Source of the DNA: Acidimicrobiales bacterium | Lineage (GTDB): Bacteria; Actinomycetota; Acidimicrobiia; Acidimicrobiales; SZUA-35 | Assembly (NCBI GenBank): GCA_013003535.1 | Contig: JABDIY010000131.1 | Location: forward strand, 1 to 64,000 | Reading direction: 5' to 3' | DNA length: 64,000 nucleotides | Shown here: piece after piece, positions 28,036-38,229 of the stretch | Layout: each line of letters opens with the position of its first letter | How positions within the stretch are numbered: position 1 is the stretch's first letter | Notes under the pieces: model-generated | Told to the model about the DNA's origin: nothing | What the model saw: only the letters and a program-made list of their open reading frames with translations | The model's database searches: none | Program-made: the position numbers and the translations under genes

Positions 28036-30072
28036 TTACGTCGGTGAGTGGCGTTTTGGATGGGGAACGAACGGAACTCTCTTCAAGCCGAGTCGTAACG
28101 CCTGGCTGTGTATGCCAAATGACACGCGTCGGGTAGAGAGAGCATGTCGGAAGAGTGACCTGGTGAGGGCGCCGGGTGTTGGCTCCGTGCGGGTCACCCG
28201 AACGGCGGTCTGCACGATCGGTTCGTCGGTGTCCGGTGAACAAACATCGATGTGGAGTTCGAGTTCCGGGGCTCGGTCGATGATCCGTAGGTTGTAGAAA
28301 TAGTCCTGCCCGAGAAAGGGCGAGACATGGAGCGACTTGTCAAAGGTTGCGGACCAGACGCCGGTCTCCTGACGCTCCAGTAGGAGTGGATAGTGGGTTC
28401 GTTCTTTCCACGGGGTGTTGGTCACTTCTGCCACGGCGGCGACCGGTTCGGTTCCGGCGGCATCCCAAACGACATACATCGTGATGGGATTGAACAGCCA
28501 TCCCCACCGACGGATCTGGGTAAGCATTCGGATCGGGCCAGTGGGTTGGTGGCCCAGGAGTGGCGCAACCGCGTTGCGTACGTACTGTCCGATCGAGCCT
28601 TCGGTGCCTGGGCCGTAGTCCTTGCGCCGAAAGCGCGCCGGGGCGAAGCGGGTAGAAGACCACAGCGGATGCCGCGAGGTGAGCGCCTCGGGACGTTCGG
28701 GATCGATCCAGACCTGGCTGACCTGGTAGGTGAACTCGTTGACCGCAGGTCGGCTCCGGCGATGCCAAACGGTGCCTTCGCAAAGTGCGGCAGGCCCAGG
28801 CTCCATTGATGGCTGGCCGGTTGCTGGCCACGCAATACCCAACTCACCGCAGGCCCGGAGACCAGAGACCATTCCGTCTTCGTGGAACCCGTACTTCCAG
28901 TAGGCACCGGCGAAATGCGTGTTGTTGACACCGCTGATCTCGGTCACTCGTTCTTGAGCGGCGATGGCTGGTCCGTCAAAGATGGGGTGGGTGTAGGTGG
29001 TCTGGTAGAGCACCGTGGACGGGTCGACCCGGTCGTCGTTGAGGCTGACGAAATAGCGCGTTGGTACATCCAGTTTCATCAGTTCGGTCATGTCGTAGGT
29101 CAGTACGGGGGCGCCAGCGTCTTTACCGTCCTTACGGCGGTAGTAATTCCAGGCTGACCATGCCAGACGTCGGTCAGGCATCACCGATGGATCGGTGTGG
29201 AGTGTTGCAGAATTCGGTTGATAACGAATGGATCCGAGGATCTCTTTCTCGGCCGGCGTCGGGTCGGCGAGAAGTGTGAGGGCCTGGTCGCTGTGGCACG
29301 CCAAGACGACCGCATCAAAGTGGTCGGTGGTCCGGTCGGTTCGGACGGTCACGCCCTGCGGATCTCGCGCAATCGAGGTCACCGGGGAGTTCGTCTTGAT
29401 CGTTCCTGGAAAGCGATCAACGATCAGATCTACATACGAGCGACTTCCCCCGACCAGCGCCTTCCATTGCGGTCTATTGCGCACGCTCAGAAGCCCGTGG
29501 TTGTCCAGGAAACGCAGGAGCGTTCGGGCGGGAAACTCGGCGAAGCTGGCCGGATCGGCCGACCACACCGATGCGCCCATCGGGATGAGGTGGAGGTTGA
29601 CGAACTCCTCAGAGTAGGAACCGGAGCGGAGAAACTCCGCCAGGCTCGTTTTGTTGTCCCCTTCGAGCAGGAATGCTCGGCCGTTTCGATAGAAGCGGGC
29701 GATGTCCACGACCATTCGATAAACCTGCGGACGGAAGATGTTTCGGCGGTCGGCAAAAAGTGTGTTCAAACTGGTGGCGCGATAAGAAACGCCGCTCGCT
29801 TCATCACTTACGCCGAAGCTCATCTCGGTGTCTACTGTCCTGACCCCGAGATCGGCGAACAGACGTTGGAGCTTGGGGTAGTTCCGATCATTGTGGACGA
29901 TGAAGCCGGTGTCGATTCCCAGAGGGCCAACGTCGGGATCGTTGACCGTCACGGTGTTGGAATGGCCTCCGATTCGGTCAGCAGCCTCGAAAAGCGTGAC
30001 GGTGTGATGAGGTCCCAGGACATGGGCGGCAGTGAGTCCAGCAATACCTGACCCGACGATTGCGATCTTCAT
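28036..30072 (-). CDS. Fusion: NAD/FAD-binding amine-oxidase-like flavoprotein (COG2907-like) + C-terminal DUF1365 (COG3496-like)
   Basis: N-terminus MKIAIVGSGIAGLTAAHVLGPHHTVTLFEAADRIGGHSNTV..GFIVHNDRNYPKL; C-terminus ALCEGTVWHRRSRPAVNEFTYQVSQVWIDPERP..IRMLTQIRRWGWLFNPITMYVVWD..VAEVTNTPWKERTHYPL. Confidence 0.9.
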   Translation of the reverse strand: MKIAIVGSGIAGLTAAHVLGPHHTVTLFEAADRIGGHSNTVTVNDPDVGPLGIDTGFIVHNDRNYPKLQRLFADLGVRTVDTEMSFGVSDEASGVSYRATSLNTLFADRRNIFRPQVYRMVVDIARFYRNGRAFLLEGDNKTSLAEFLRSGSYSEEFVNLHLIPMGASVWSADPASFAEFPARTLLRFLDNHGLLSVRNRPQWKALVGGSRSYVDLIVDRFPGTIKTNSPVTSIARDPQGVTVRTDRTTDHFDAVVLACHSDQALTLLADPTPAEKEILGSIRYQPNSATLHTDPSVMPDRRLAWSAWNYYRRKDGKDAGAPVLTYDMTELMKLDVPTRYFVSLNDDRVDPSTVLYQTTYTHPIFDGPAIAAQERVTEISGVNNTHFAGAYWKYGFHEDGMVSGLRACGELGIAWPATGQPSMEPGPAALCEGTVWHRRSRPAVNEFTYQVSQVWIDPERPEALTSRHPLWSSTRFAPARFRRKDYGPGTEGSIGQYVRNAVAPLLGHQPTGPIRMLTQIRRWGWLFNPITMYVVWDAAGTEPVAAVAEVTNTPWKERTHYPLLLERQETGVWSATFDKSLHVSPFLGQDYFYNLRIIDRAPELELHIDVCSPDTDEPIVQTAVRVTRTEPTPGALTRSLFRHALSTRRVSFGIHSQALRLGLKRVPFVPHPKRHSPT

Positions 30073-30183
30073 CAGAGGTGGTCTACCCACTTCACTACCG
30101 ATTCACCCACCTCAGCCCTCAACAATCAACAAAGAGCGGCTTTGTCGATGTCCAAGGAGATCGACATCGGTGGGGCGCTCGCG

Positions 30184-31299
30184 TCAGCCGGTGGTGTCGC
30201 CGGTCGTTGGCAACGGCGGTTCTTGGATAGTTGTGACGGGCAATTTGGGTTTGCCGGGTTTTTCTGGTTTGCCAGGCTTTTCTGGTTTGCCGGGTTTTTC
30301 TGGTTTGCCGGGCTTTTCGGGTTTGCCCTTCTTCTTCTCGGTGGTGGTGGTGCGCTCGGCGAGGGTGCTGGCCGGTTTGGAAGTGCTGCTTGACGAGCGC
30401 GTGGTGGGCGCCGGCGACTTTTCGACGGGCGGATCGGTCACAACCGGTCCCGTTGTCTTGGGGGTCGCCGTGGTAGCCGTTTCGGGTGGAACCGTAGTTT
30501 TGGGTGGTTTGGTGGTTCTGGGTGGCTTTGTGGTCTTGGGTGGTTTGGTTGTCTTGGGTGGGCTCGTTGTCGTGGTCTGCGGTCTGGCGGTCGTGGCCGG
30601 CGGTTTGGTTGTGCGGGGCGGTTCGGTGGTCGGCGCAGCCGTAGAAGGGGGCTGCGTGGGTGGTGCCGCAGTGACGGGAGGGTCGGTGGGAACAGGGGAC
30701 TGGGGGTCTGACGTGACCGGATTATCTCCCGGGGCGGTCACCGGTGCAGCAGGTGCGGGCTCCGTGATAGATGTTGTCCCGGTGGTCGGAGCCGCGGTTG
30801 TTGGTCGTTGTACAGAAGGTGGCTGCGTACGGGTCGGGCTGGTGGATGGGCTCTGTGTTGCCGGAACTTCCGACGTTGGGCTAGAGGTGGACGATGATTC
30901 CGCCGGTGCCGCACCTGCGACAGAGGTTGTATTGTCGGGGAGGGACGATTCGTCGCCCAGGGCGCCCTGAGCCGGCGACGTTTGTACCGTGCCCATGACC
31001 TCAGCCTCGACCGGCGCTACATCACCGCTGGTAGTGAACTGTTTCACGCCGACACCAAGCAACGTCAGGGCGAGAACTGCGGCCATGCCGAGCACCGCGA
31101 CACCGGCGGTGCCAATCGTGCGGCGTTCTGCTTCAACCCGACGCACGATCGATGTGCGAAATCCGCTAGAGGCCGGTTCCGACGCTGTGCCGGTCGGCTG
31201 GCGAATGACGACACGTCTGGTACTGAGCTCATGCTCAGAAAACGCGCCGATTCCACTGCGAGGTTCACCCTGGCTCGTGGGCTCGTTTGAACTTGGCAT
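30184..31299 (-). CDS. Single-TM protein with long Pro/Thr/Lys-rich low-complexity extracytoplasmic region
   Basis: RBS GGAGGGACAGCGG before ATG at 31299; TM GTAGVAVLGMAAVLALTLLGVGV; then PPKTTKPPKTTKPPRTTKPPKTT and KPEKPGKPEKPGKPEKPG repeats. Confidence 0.75.
   Translation of the reverse strand: MPSSNEPTSQGEPRSGIGAFSEHELSTRRVVIRQPTGTASEPASSGFRTSIVRRVEAERRTIGTAGVAVLGMAAVLALTLLGVGVKQFTTSGDVAPVEAEVMGTVQTSPAQGALGDESSLPDNTTSVAGAAPAESSSTSSPTSEVPATQSPSTSPTRTQPPSVQRPTTAAPTTGTTSITEPAPAAPVTAPGDNPVTSDPQSPVPTDPPVTAAPPTQPPSTAAPTTEPPRTTKPPATTARPQTTTTSPPKTTKPPKTTKPPRTTKPPKTTVPPETATTATPKTTGPVVTDPPVEKSPAPTTRSSSSTSKPASTLAERTTTTEKKKGKPEKPGKPEKPGKPEKPGKPEKPGKPKLPVTTIQEPPLPTTGDTTG
30248..30319. repeat. Four tandem 18-bp units encoding the GKPEKP hexapeptide repeat
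   Basis: ggtttgccgggtttttct / ggtttgccaggcttttct / ggtttgccgggtttttct / ggtttgccgggcttttcg. Confidence 0.9.
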
Positions 31300-31571
31300 C
31301 CGCTGTCCCTCCAACGCCTCCGCTAGGACAACAGAGACACTAGCCCGATTAGAACCGGCGCGTTCGCTCACTTCGCCCAAGGATTTCGGGTACTCCTACT
31401 CCAGGAAAGCAGCCGATCCCTTCGGCTGTGCACATTCCGATCATTCCTACGAAGATGTCCTCGCCTATTGCATTCGCAGTACCGGGGAGCAAGCTCGTTC
31501 TCGCACCGGCCACGCCGCAAGGTGGCACAAAGCACGCACTCCCTGGCGAGACAGCTTCCTACACTGGGTAG

Positions 31572-32996
31572 GTGATCCCCACCGCCACAACCGCTGACGC
31601 GCCTGTTGTCATAGGCGTCGTACCGGAATCACCGGCGGCCCAGGCCGGCGTAGCGGTCGGCGATGCGTTGCGGACGATCAACGGCGAAACCTTGCGAGAC
31701 GTAATCCAGTACCAGACACTCGTCGACGAGTCATCTCTGGAGTTGGAGGTGGATCGGGGTGGACTGCAACTCACTATCGAAATCCAAAAAGCCGATGGTG
31801 CGCCGCTGGGAATTGAAGTGCAGTCGGCGGTTTTCGATCAGGTTCGAACCTGCGACAACCACTGCTCGTTCTGCTTCATTTACCAGCTACCTCCCAACTT
31901 GCGAAAATCGCTCTATTTGAAGGACGACGACTACAGGCTCAGCTTCCTGTACGGGAACTTCACTACGCTCACCCGCTTCACCGAAGCAGACCTGGAGCGT
32001 GTTGTGACCGAGCGATTGTCACCTTTGTATGTGAGCATTCACGCCACAGACCCCGATGCACGGTCGCAGATGCTACGGAACCGGCGAGGTGCCATGAGCT
32101 TGCGGTGGCTCAGCGCACTGCTCCAGAACGACATCGAGGTACACGGCCAAATCGTGGTGTGCCCCGGGCTGAATGACGGGGATGAGTTGGAACGGTCCAT
32201 GCGCGGAATCATGGATCGTTACGCCTCCATGGCCTCGGTTGCAGTTGTACCGTTGGGGGTCTCCAAATTCTCAAATGAGGATTCGATGCGATTCCACACC
32301 GTGGCAGAGGCCGTCCGAGTAGTCCGTACGGTGGAGGAATGGCAGGACCGCTTCCTCAAAGTTCTTGGGCGGCGTTTGGTCTTCGCCGCGGATGAGTATT
32401 ACCTGTTGGCCCAGTTGCCGTTCCCCGCCGCTTCCACCTATGAAGGATTCGAGCTCCACGAAGATGGCATCGGGATGGCCCGCACTCTTCAACGTGAATT
32501 CGACGCCGAGGTGGAGAGCCCAACGGGTACTCAGCCCGGCTTCTTCGCATGGGTCGACGGCGCCCCTGCCGTCGACTACCGAGCGCCTCGATTGTCATCC
32601 GAGATTGTCGGGACCCCGGTGATGCTGGGACCGCGCCGCTCCGGTGAACCGACGCCGGTCGGTGTTCTCACCTCGTCCTACGGTTCTCGAGTGATCGCCC
32701 CGTTTGTGGAAACCGTGGACCATGCACGGGTCATCGAAGTAGAGAACCAGTTCTTCGGCGGCAATATCGGCGTTACCGGTCTGATGGTCGGTGAAGACCT
32801 CCAGCGGGTTCTGGCCAACGAACCCATGGGGCATCGCTACCTTCTCCCTGACGTTTGCCTATCGAACGGGGTATTCCTCGACGGAACCTCACCTTCAGAT
32901 CTTCCCCGCATCGTGGAGATCGTTCCCACCAACGGCATCGCCTTGCGCGAAGCCCTCCTCGGTTCTTCCACTAGAAGTCTGGTCGTACAGCCATGA
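31572..32996 (+). CDS. DUF512-family radical SAM protein with N-terminal PDZ domain
   Basis: VVIGVVPESPAAQAGVAVGDALRTINGE (PDZ); QVRTCDNHCSFCFIYQLPPNLRKSLYLKDDDYRLSFLYGNFTTLT; CPGLNDGDELERSM. Confidence 0.92.
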   Translation: MIPTATTADAPVVIGVVPESPAAQAGVAVGDALRTINGETLRDVIQYQTLVDESSLELEVDRGGLQLTIEIQKADGAPLGIEVQSAVFDQVRTCDNHCSFCFIYQLPPNLRKSLYLKDDDYRLSFLYGNFTTLTRFTEADLERVVTERLSPLYVSIHATDPDARSQMLRNRRGAMSLRWLSALLQNDIEVHGQIVVCPGLNDGDELERSMRGIMDRYASMASVAVVPLGVSKFSNEDSMRFHTVAEAVRVVRTVEEWQDRFLKVLGRRLVFAADEYYLLAQLPFPAASTYEGFELHEDGIGMARTLQREFDAEVESPTGTQPGFFAWVDGAPAVDYRAPRLSSEIVGTPVMLGPRRSGEPTPVGVLTSSYGSRVIAPFVETVDHARVIEVENQFFGGNIGVTGLMVGEDLQRVLANEPMGHRYLLPDVCLSNGVFLDGTSPSDLPRIVEIVPTNGIALREALLGSSTRSLVVQP

Positions 32997-34306
32997 GTTC
33001 CCTTCCAAAGGTGGTCATCGTCGGCCGACCCAACGTTGGAAAGTCCACTCTGATGAATCGGATCCTCGGGCGCCGCGAGGCAATCGTGGAAGAGAAACCC
33101 GGAGTAACTCGTGATCGGAAAGTCGTGCCAGCTGAATGGCAGGGGTCACGATTCGATCTCATCGATACCGGTGGCTGGTTATCCGGCGGCACGGCAATGG
33201 ACAAGAAAGTATCCGCCCAGTCAGAGGCCGGGATCGCCGAGGCAGACCTCGTGCTTCTCGTTCTCGACGCCATGGTCGGGGTCACCGATGAGGACGAGCA
33301 CGTCGTTCGTTTGATTCGCCGTCTCGACGTTCCGGTGATCGTGGTGGCCAACAAGGTAGATGACCGCAAACATGTGGACGCCATGTGGGAGCTGATGGCG
33401 TTGGGTTTCGGCAACCCATTTCCTGTCTCATCGCTCCATGGCCGGGGAGTGGGCGACCTGTTGGATGAAGTGATCAGCCGGTTGCCCGAGGCAGACCGCT
33501 CCGAAGGAGACCTTTCGTCGGAGCCGGATGAGGAGCCGCGGATATTCAGTATCGCCTTGGTCGGTCGTCCCAACGTTGGTAAATCCACACTTTTCAACCA
33601 GCTCACCGGGGACGAACGCAGCGTTGTGCACGACATGCCCGGTACCACCCGTGACACCGTCGATACGGTAGTTGACACCGACGAGGGCCCGGTTCGTTTT
33701 CTTGACACCGCCGGGATGCGTCGACGTTCAAAGATCGATGAAGATACCGAGTACTACAGCGTGGTCCGGGCACTTTCGGCGGTGGACAAGGCTGACGTTG
33801 CCTTGCTCGTGATCGACGGATCGGAGGGGATCACCCATCAGGATCAGCGCCTCGCCGAGCGCGTAGACGCCGCCGGATGCCCCATCGTTGTCGTGCTCAA
33901 CAAGTGGGACCTGGCCGGCACCGAACACAAGCATCAAGTTGCTGCCCAATTGGAACGCAAGCTCAGCTTCCTGCCCGATGTTCCCGTGCATCGGGTCTCG
34001 GCCCTTTCTGGCGCCGGTATCGGCAAATTGCTGCCGTCGCTGCACATCGCGATCGATGCGTACCAGACTCGTGTGCCCACGAAGAAGGTCAACGATGTCA
34101 TACGGGACGCCCAGGTGTACCAGCCAGCCCCTAACGGTGGTCGAATCCTTTATGCCACCCAAGGCGCCACAGACCCACCAACGTTCACTCTCTTCACGAA
34201 TCGGGCCCTGCCCGATTCCTATGTTCGCTACATCGAGAATCAGTTGCGAGAGAAGCTGGCGCTTGGTCCTACGCCGATCAAACTACGAGTTCGCAACCGC
34301 AACTAG
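32993..34306 (+). CDS. der: Ribosome biogenesis GTPase Der (EngA), two G domains
   Basis: VVIVGRPNVGKSTLMNRILGRREAIVEEKPGVTRD and ALVGRPNVGKSTLFNQLTGDERSVVHDMPGTTRDTVDT. Confidence 0.97.
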   Translation: MSSLPKVVIVGRPNVGKSTLMNRILGRREAIVEEKPGVTRDRKVVPAEWQGSRFDLIDTGGWLSGGTAMDKKVSAQSEAGIAEADLVLLVLDAMVGVTDEDEHVVRLIRRLDVPVIVVANKVDDRKHVDAMWELMALGFGNPFPVSSLHGRGVGDLLDEVISRLPEADRSEGDLSSEPDEEPRIFSIALVGRPNVGKSTLFNQLTGDERSVVHDMPGTTRDTVDTVVDTDEGPVRFLDTAGMRRRSKIDEDTEYYSVVRALSAVDKADVALLVIDGSEGITHQDQRLAERVDAAGCPIVVVLNKWDLAGTEHKHQVAAQLERKLSFLPDVPVHRVSALSGAGIGKLLPSLHIAIDAYQTRVPTKKVNDVIRDAQVYQPAPNGGRILYATQGATDPPTFTLFTNRALPDSYVRYIENQLREKLALGPTPIKLRVRNRN

Positions 34307-35382
34307 GTGTGACGGAGCACCAAGATGGCTACGTCGTCGGTGATGGGGCCGTCGGAGAAGTCCCGGGCGGCTTCCATGAGTGACTTGGCCAGGACGTCGA
34401 CGCTGGCGGTGGGATCGCGACGAATGATCGAGGCCACGCCGTCTTCGCCAAAGAGGATTCCGTCACGACGAGCCTCGGCCAGACCATCGGTGTAGAGAAC
34501 GGCGACGTCTTCAGAGTTCCACTGAACCTCTCGAGAGTGGTACACGGCTTTGGGGTCCAGCATGAGCAGGGGACCGGTAGCACCCAAAGGACGAACTTCC
34601 TGATGGTGCCACACAAAAGCCGCCGGGTGACCGGCGCTGGCGTACCGGAGTGATTCCGCTTCTACGTCGAACACCAGAACGCACAGGGAGATGAACTCCT
34701 CGCCTCGCTCCAGCACCGACATCTGAGTGTTGAGCTGCTCCACTGCCTGGCCCGGATCGCGATACTGCATCAAGAAGGTCCGAAGAAGATACTTGGCCTG
34801 GAGAGCGGTGATGGAGGGCTCGATGCCGTGACCCGTAACGTCACCGATGATTGCGGCCACGCGATCGTTGTCCACCCGGAAGACATCGAAGAAGTCGCCG
34901 GCGAGGGCACCGGCGCCTGGCGTGTATTCCTGGCCGATCTCGAATCCCTTCAATTCGGGAAGGCTGGAGGGAGCTAGGCGAGCGGCCCAATGGTAGGGAG
35001 CCAGGTTGGCCTGCTGGGTTACCTCCCTGGCCCGTTTCTCGATCTCGGCCCGTTCGGCTGCGATTCTGCTGACCTCGTTGATTTTGGTGCGATCATAAAT
35101 GGTGCGAGCGGAAGGAATAGCGAGAACTCCGCTCAGCACACCTGGCCAGAATTCGATCCCGACCAGCGCGAAAAACATCAGCAGAGCCGCGGTGGCGATG
35201 GCGGTGAAGCTTGCCTCGACGTCGCGCCGATAATCCGCGTCAGCCAGACGCCAGAGGTCAGACTCTGCCCCTTCGTTCGCGAGGCGGTCGGACAGCTGGC
35301 GGCGGCTTCGGGCTGCTCTGATCCAGAAGATGGCTGCCACCCCACAGATCACAGCGCCAGCGAGAGGCACCACGCGTTCCAT
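34303..35382 (-). CDS. SpoIIE/PP2C-family serine phosphatase, membrane-associated
   Basis: LAGDFFDVFRVDNDRVAAIIGDVTGHGIEPSITALQAKYLLRTFL; SAGHPAAFVWH; VLYTDGLAEARRDGILFGEDG. Confidence 0.9.
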   Translation of the reverse strand: MERVVPLAGAVICGVAAIFWIRAARSRRQLSDRLANEGAESDLWRLADADYRRDVEASFTAIATAALLMFFALVGIEFWPGVLSGVLAIPSARTIYDRTKINEVSRIAAERAEIEKRAREVTQQANLAPYHWAARLAPSSLPELKGFEIGQEYTPGAGALAGDFFDVFRVDNDRVAAIIGDVTGHGIEPSITALQAKYLLRTFLMQYRDPGQAVEQLNTQMSVLERGEEFISLCVLVFDVEAESLRYASAGHPAAFVWHHQEVRPLGATGPLLMLDPKAVYHSREVQWNSEDVAVLYTDGLAEARRDGILFGEDGVASIIRRDPTASVDVLAKSLMEAARDFSDGPITDDVAILVLRHT

Positions 35383-35466
35383 AACACTTAGGCTAGTCGG
35401 CCAATCCGCCGCTCGTCTTATGAGTTGCACCGAGCAGCCTGGGAGTGATCGGCGCATACTGTCACG

Positions 35467-35685
35467 GTGCCGTGGTGCGATACGTGTGATGAATACCGGG
35501 CGCCGACCGCTTTACAGCCCGACAAAACCTGTTCTACCTGCGGAAACGCTGTTGACAGTGATGATCTGAAGGTTCCCAAATCGGCCCGGGCGCCGTGGCA
35601 TTTCTGGCTCATGGTCGCCAGTCTGGTCCTCTACCTCGGCTGGCGAGCCATCGAAGGTGTTTTGTGGGTGATTAACGCCATTTAG
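35467..35685 (+). CDS. Small zinc-ribbon, single-TM protein (72 aa)
   Basis: PWCDTCDEYRAP..KTCSTCGNAVD, then WHFWLMVASLVLYLGWRAI; GTG start. Confidence 0.65.
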   Translation: MPWCDTCDEYRAPTALQPDKTCSTCGNAVDSDDLKVPKSARAPWHFWLMVASLVLYLGWRAIEGVLWVINAI

Positions 35686-35732
35686 GGCCATTGGAACGAT
35701 TCGAGGCAGGGTTTGCTCCTAGGCTTCCAGCC

Positions 35733-36974
35733 GTGAAACAGGCGCTTGCCAACCCGGCGATTCGGCGCATTCTGGCCGCGGCCGCCGTGTCACAGATAGG
35801 GGATTGGGCGGCCAGATTGGCAGTGGCGTTCGTCGTCTTGGACGAAACGGGGCTCGCCTCGGGCGTGAGCGTTGTTGCTGTCTTGTTTTTCCTGCCCTGG
35901 CTCGGGCCGGGTCAGTTGCTGGCCAGTTTCGGTGACCGCATGCCTCGGGTGCGACTACTCGTTGGATCCGAACTCACCCGTGCCGCTCTGTATGCCGCGA
36001 TCGCCCTCGCCGCATCAACTGGGGCTCCGGTATGGATTCTGTTGACCGGGGTGGCGTTGGTGGCGGTGATAGATCCCGTCTGGGAGGCCAACCGATCAGC
36101 GCTGCTCGTGGACGTCGCCAGCGACGACGAATATGCGCCAGCACAAAAGTTTGTCACGTCAGTCAATCAAGCGTCGACTCTCGTTGGCTGGGCGCTGGGA
36201 GGGGTTCTCGTCGCCGCGGTCGGGACCGTCGGGACGCTGTGGTTCAACGCTGGCAGCTTCGTCGTGTCGGCCATGTTCGTAGGCGGTATCTCCGTGCCGA
36301 AGGATTCCGAGCGCCCGCATCGTTCGGGGTCCTTGCGAGCCGCTGTGCGTTTTCTCCGCAGCGACCGGGTTTCGCTCATCGCCATCGTCACCACCGTGGG
36401 TCTCACAATCCCGGGAATGGGCATCGAGACTCAGGCCCCGGTATTTGGCCGCGAGGCGGGACTGGCCGATCAATGGATTGGTGTGCTGGCGGCAATGGTT
36501 CCCGCGGTCACGCTCCTGGGGGTTCTTCTGATTCCACACCGACGTCCCGACGCCCAACTTTTATCGATGAGTTTTGGCGTATCGGCTGTCGCTCTGGTGG
36601 GAGCCGCTGTTGCGTTTTCGTTCCGATCCGTCGCCATCCTGGCGTTCGTGGGTTACGCCGCAGTGGGGGTGCCCTTCGCCGCTTCCACCGCAGCCAACAT
36701 CGTCGTTGGTCGCCGTCTTCCAGGCAGTGATCGGGCGTCGGTATTCGTGGTCGTTCAGACCGCTGTTTTTGCTGCACTCTCGATCGGAGCGATCGTGGGT
36801 GGCCCGATTTCAGATCTCGCTGGTTCTGTTTTTGCCAACATCAGCTTGGCAATCGTGGGAGCAGTGATTTGTGGAGTTGGCGGAATTCTCACATTCAGTC
36901 ACGGAAATCTCGCACCCAGTGAGCGCGTGGTAAGCAATTTCACCAGAAACCGAAAGTCGCCGTTCCATGACTGA
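35733..36974 (+). CDS. MFS transporter
   Basis: About 12 hydrophobic segments; AVSQIGDWAARLAVAFVVLDETGLASGVSVVAVLFFLPWL; QASTLVGWALGGVLVAAVG. Confidence 0.85.
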   Translation: MKQALANPAIRRILAAAAVSQIGDWAARLAVAFVVLDETGLASGVSVVAVLFFLPWLGPGQLLASFGDRMPRVRLLVGSELTRAALYAAIALAASTGAPVWILLTGVALVAVIDPVWEANRSALLVDVASDDEYAPAQKFVTSVNQASTLVGWALGGVLVAAVGTVGTLWFNAGSFVVSAMFVGGISVPKDSERPHRSGSLRAAVRFLRSDRVSLIAIVTTVGLTIPGMGIETQAPVFGREAGLADQWIGVLAAMVPAVTLLGVLLIPHRRPDAQLLSMSFGVSAVALVGAAVAFSFRSVAILAFVGYAAVGVPFAASTAANIVVGRRLPGSDRASVFVVVQTAVFAALSIGAIVGGPISDLAGSVFANISLAIVGAVICGVGGILTFSHGNLAPSERVVSNFTRNRKSPFHD

Positions 36975-37080
36975 CCTGGATCGGACTATGTTGCTCACGG
37001 CATGCAGGGATGCAGTCGGCAACTCAGTCAACGGAAGGGAGTCGCAATGCGAGGAACCTCTTGGGTCTAGGCCCCATTAG

Positions 37081-38229
37081 CTACTTGGCCGGGCCGGTTT
37101 TCGTGATTCTTACGGAGCGGTCCGGCCGTGTTTGTTTTGTCTGATGGCGATCGAGCCATCGTGCCAGTTTCGTTTCGTCCATTGGCCTGGCCACCAGGAA
37201 ACCCTGAAGGACGTCACAGGACATCTCATTCAAGAGATCTCTGGCCTCGACGGTCTCCACTCCCTCGGCAACTACCTGTAGGCCGAGGCTATGTCCCAAT
37301 CCGATGACAGCGCGAGCAATCGTGGCGGACCGATCTGACACCGAGAGATCTTGCACGAAAGACCGGTCGAGCTTGAGTTCGTCGATGTCCAGATCCTTCA
37401 GGTAACGAAGTGATGAGTAACCTGTACCGAAATCGTCGACGGAAATGCGGACGCCGAGCGACCGGAGCCGGGAAAGCCCTTCAGCCACGGTCTGACCCAA
37501 ACCCATCACTACGGATTCGGTGATTTCAATGGTGAGTGACGGTGGGTGGATTTGGAAGCGGCGAAGTTCACCGGCGATTCGGGCGGGCAGGTCGGAGTCC
37601 TCCAGCGAGGACGGAGAAAGGTTCACTGCGACACCAAGCGAGTGCCCGTTTGCCTTCCATTTCGCTACGGCAGCGAGCGAGCGGCGGACCACGAAGTCGG
37701 TCAGCTCGTTCATCATGCCAGCGGCCTCGGCGGCAGGGATGAAGAGATCCGGTGGGATCCAGCGCTCTTGGTCTTGCCACCGAAGCAACGCCTCCGCCCC
37801 GACAACTAGACCCGAAATTGCGTCGACCTTCGGCTGGAACCAGACCTCTAACGTTTCGTCGTCCAGGGCCCGCCGGAGTCTCGTGAGAAGCTCCAGGCGA
37901 GATTCTGAATGGATGTCGGTTTCAACCCGGTACACCACAACCGGCGGCTGGGTATGCCGCGCCAGATCCGAGGCGACATCGGCGGCTCGGAGCAGCTCTT
38001 CGGTGGACTTTCCATGGATCGGTCCGATCGCGATGCCAATCTTGGACAGCGGCGAGAGCGCTAGTCCCTCAACGTTGAGCGGCCGCCCCAGCGATGCCCG
38101 GATTCGGGCAGCTACGTTCATTCCGTGGCGCTGGTCCCCGGTAGGCAGGAAGATGGCGAAGGAATCGGCGTTGAGCCGAGCGACGACCGCCGGCGTCTCC
38201 AGGGACTCTTCAAGTCGCTTGGCGGCCTA
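37081..38229 (-). pseudogene. Degenerate GGDEF C-terminal half + EAL c-di-GMP phosphodiesterase domain; separated from its N-terminus by a 1-nt frameshift
   Basis: Frame reads AAKRLEESLETPAVVARLNADSFAIFLPTGDQRHGMNVAARI.. and continues into EVWFQPKVDAISGLVVGAEALLRWQ..LTIEITES..VDDFGTGYSSLRYLKDLDIDELKLDRSF. Confidence 0.8.

Noticed and set aside
30032-30970. Plus-strand Gly/Val-rich ORF (GLVVLGGFVVLGG repeats)
   Set aside because: Antisense reading of the Pro/Thr-rich minus-strand gene, which has a proper RBS, start and TM domain.
31380-31571. Possible structured RNA or riboswitch in the ~190-bp gap before the DUF512 gene
   Set aside because: No recognisable riboswitch core or strong hairpin/terminator was found by eye; only local inverted repeats.
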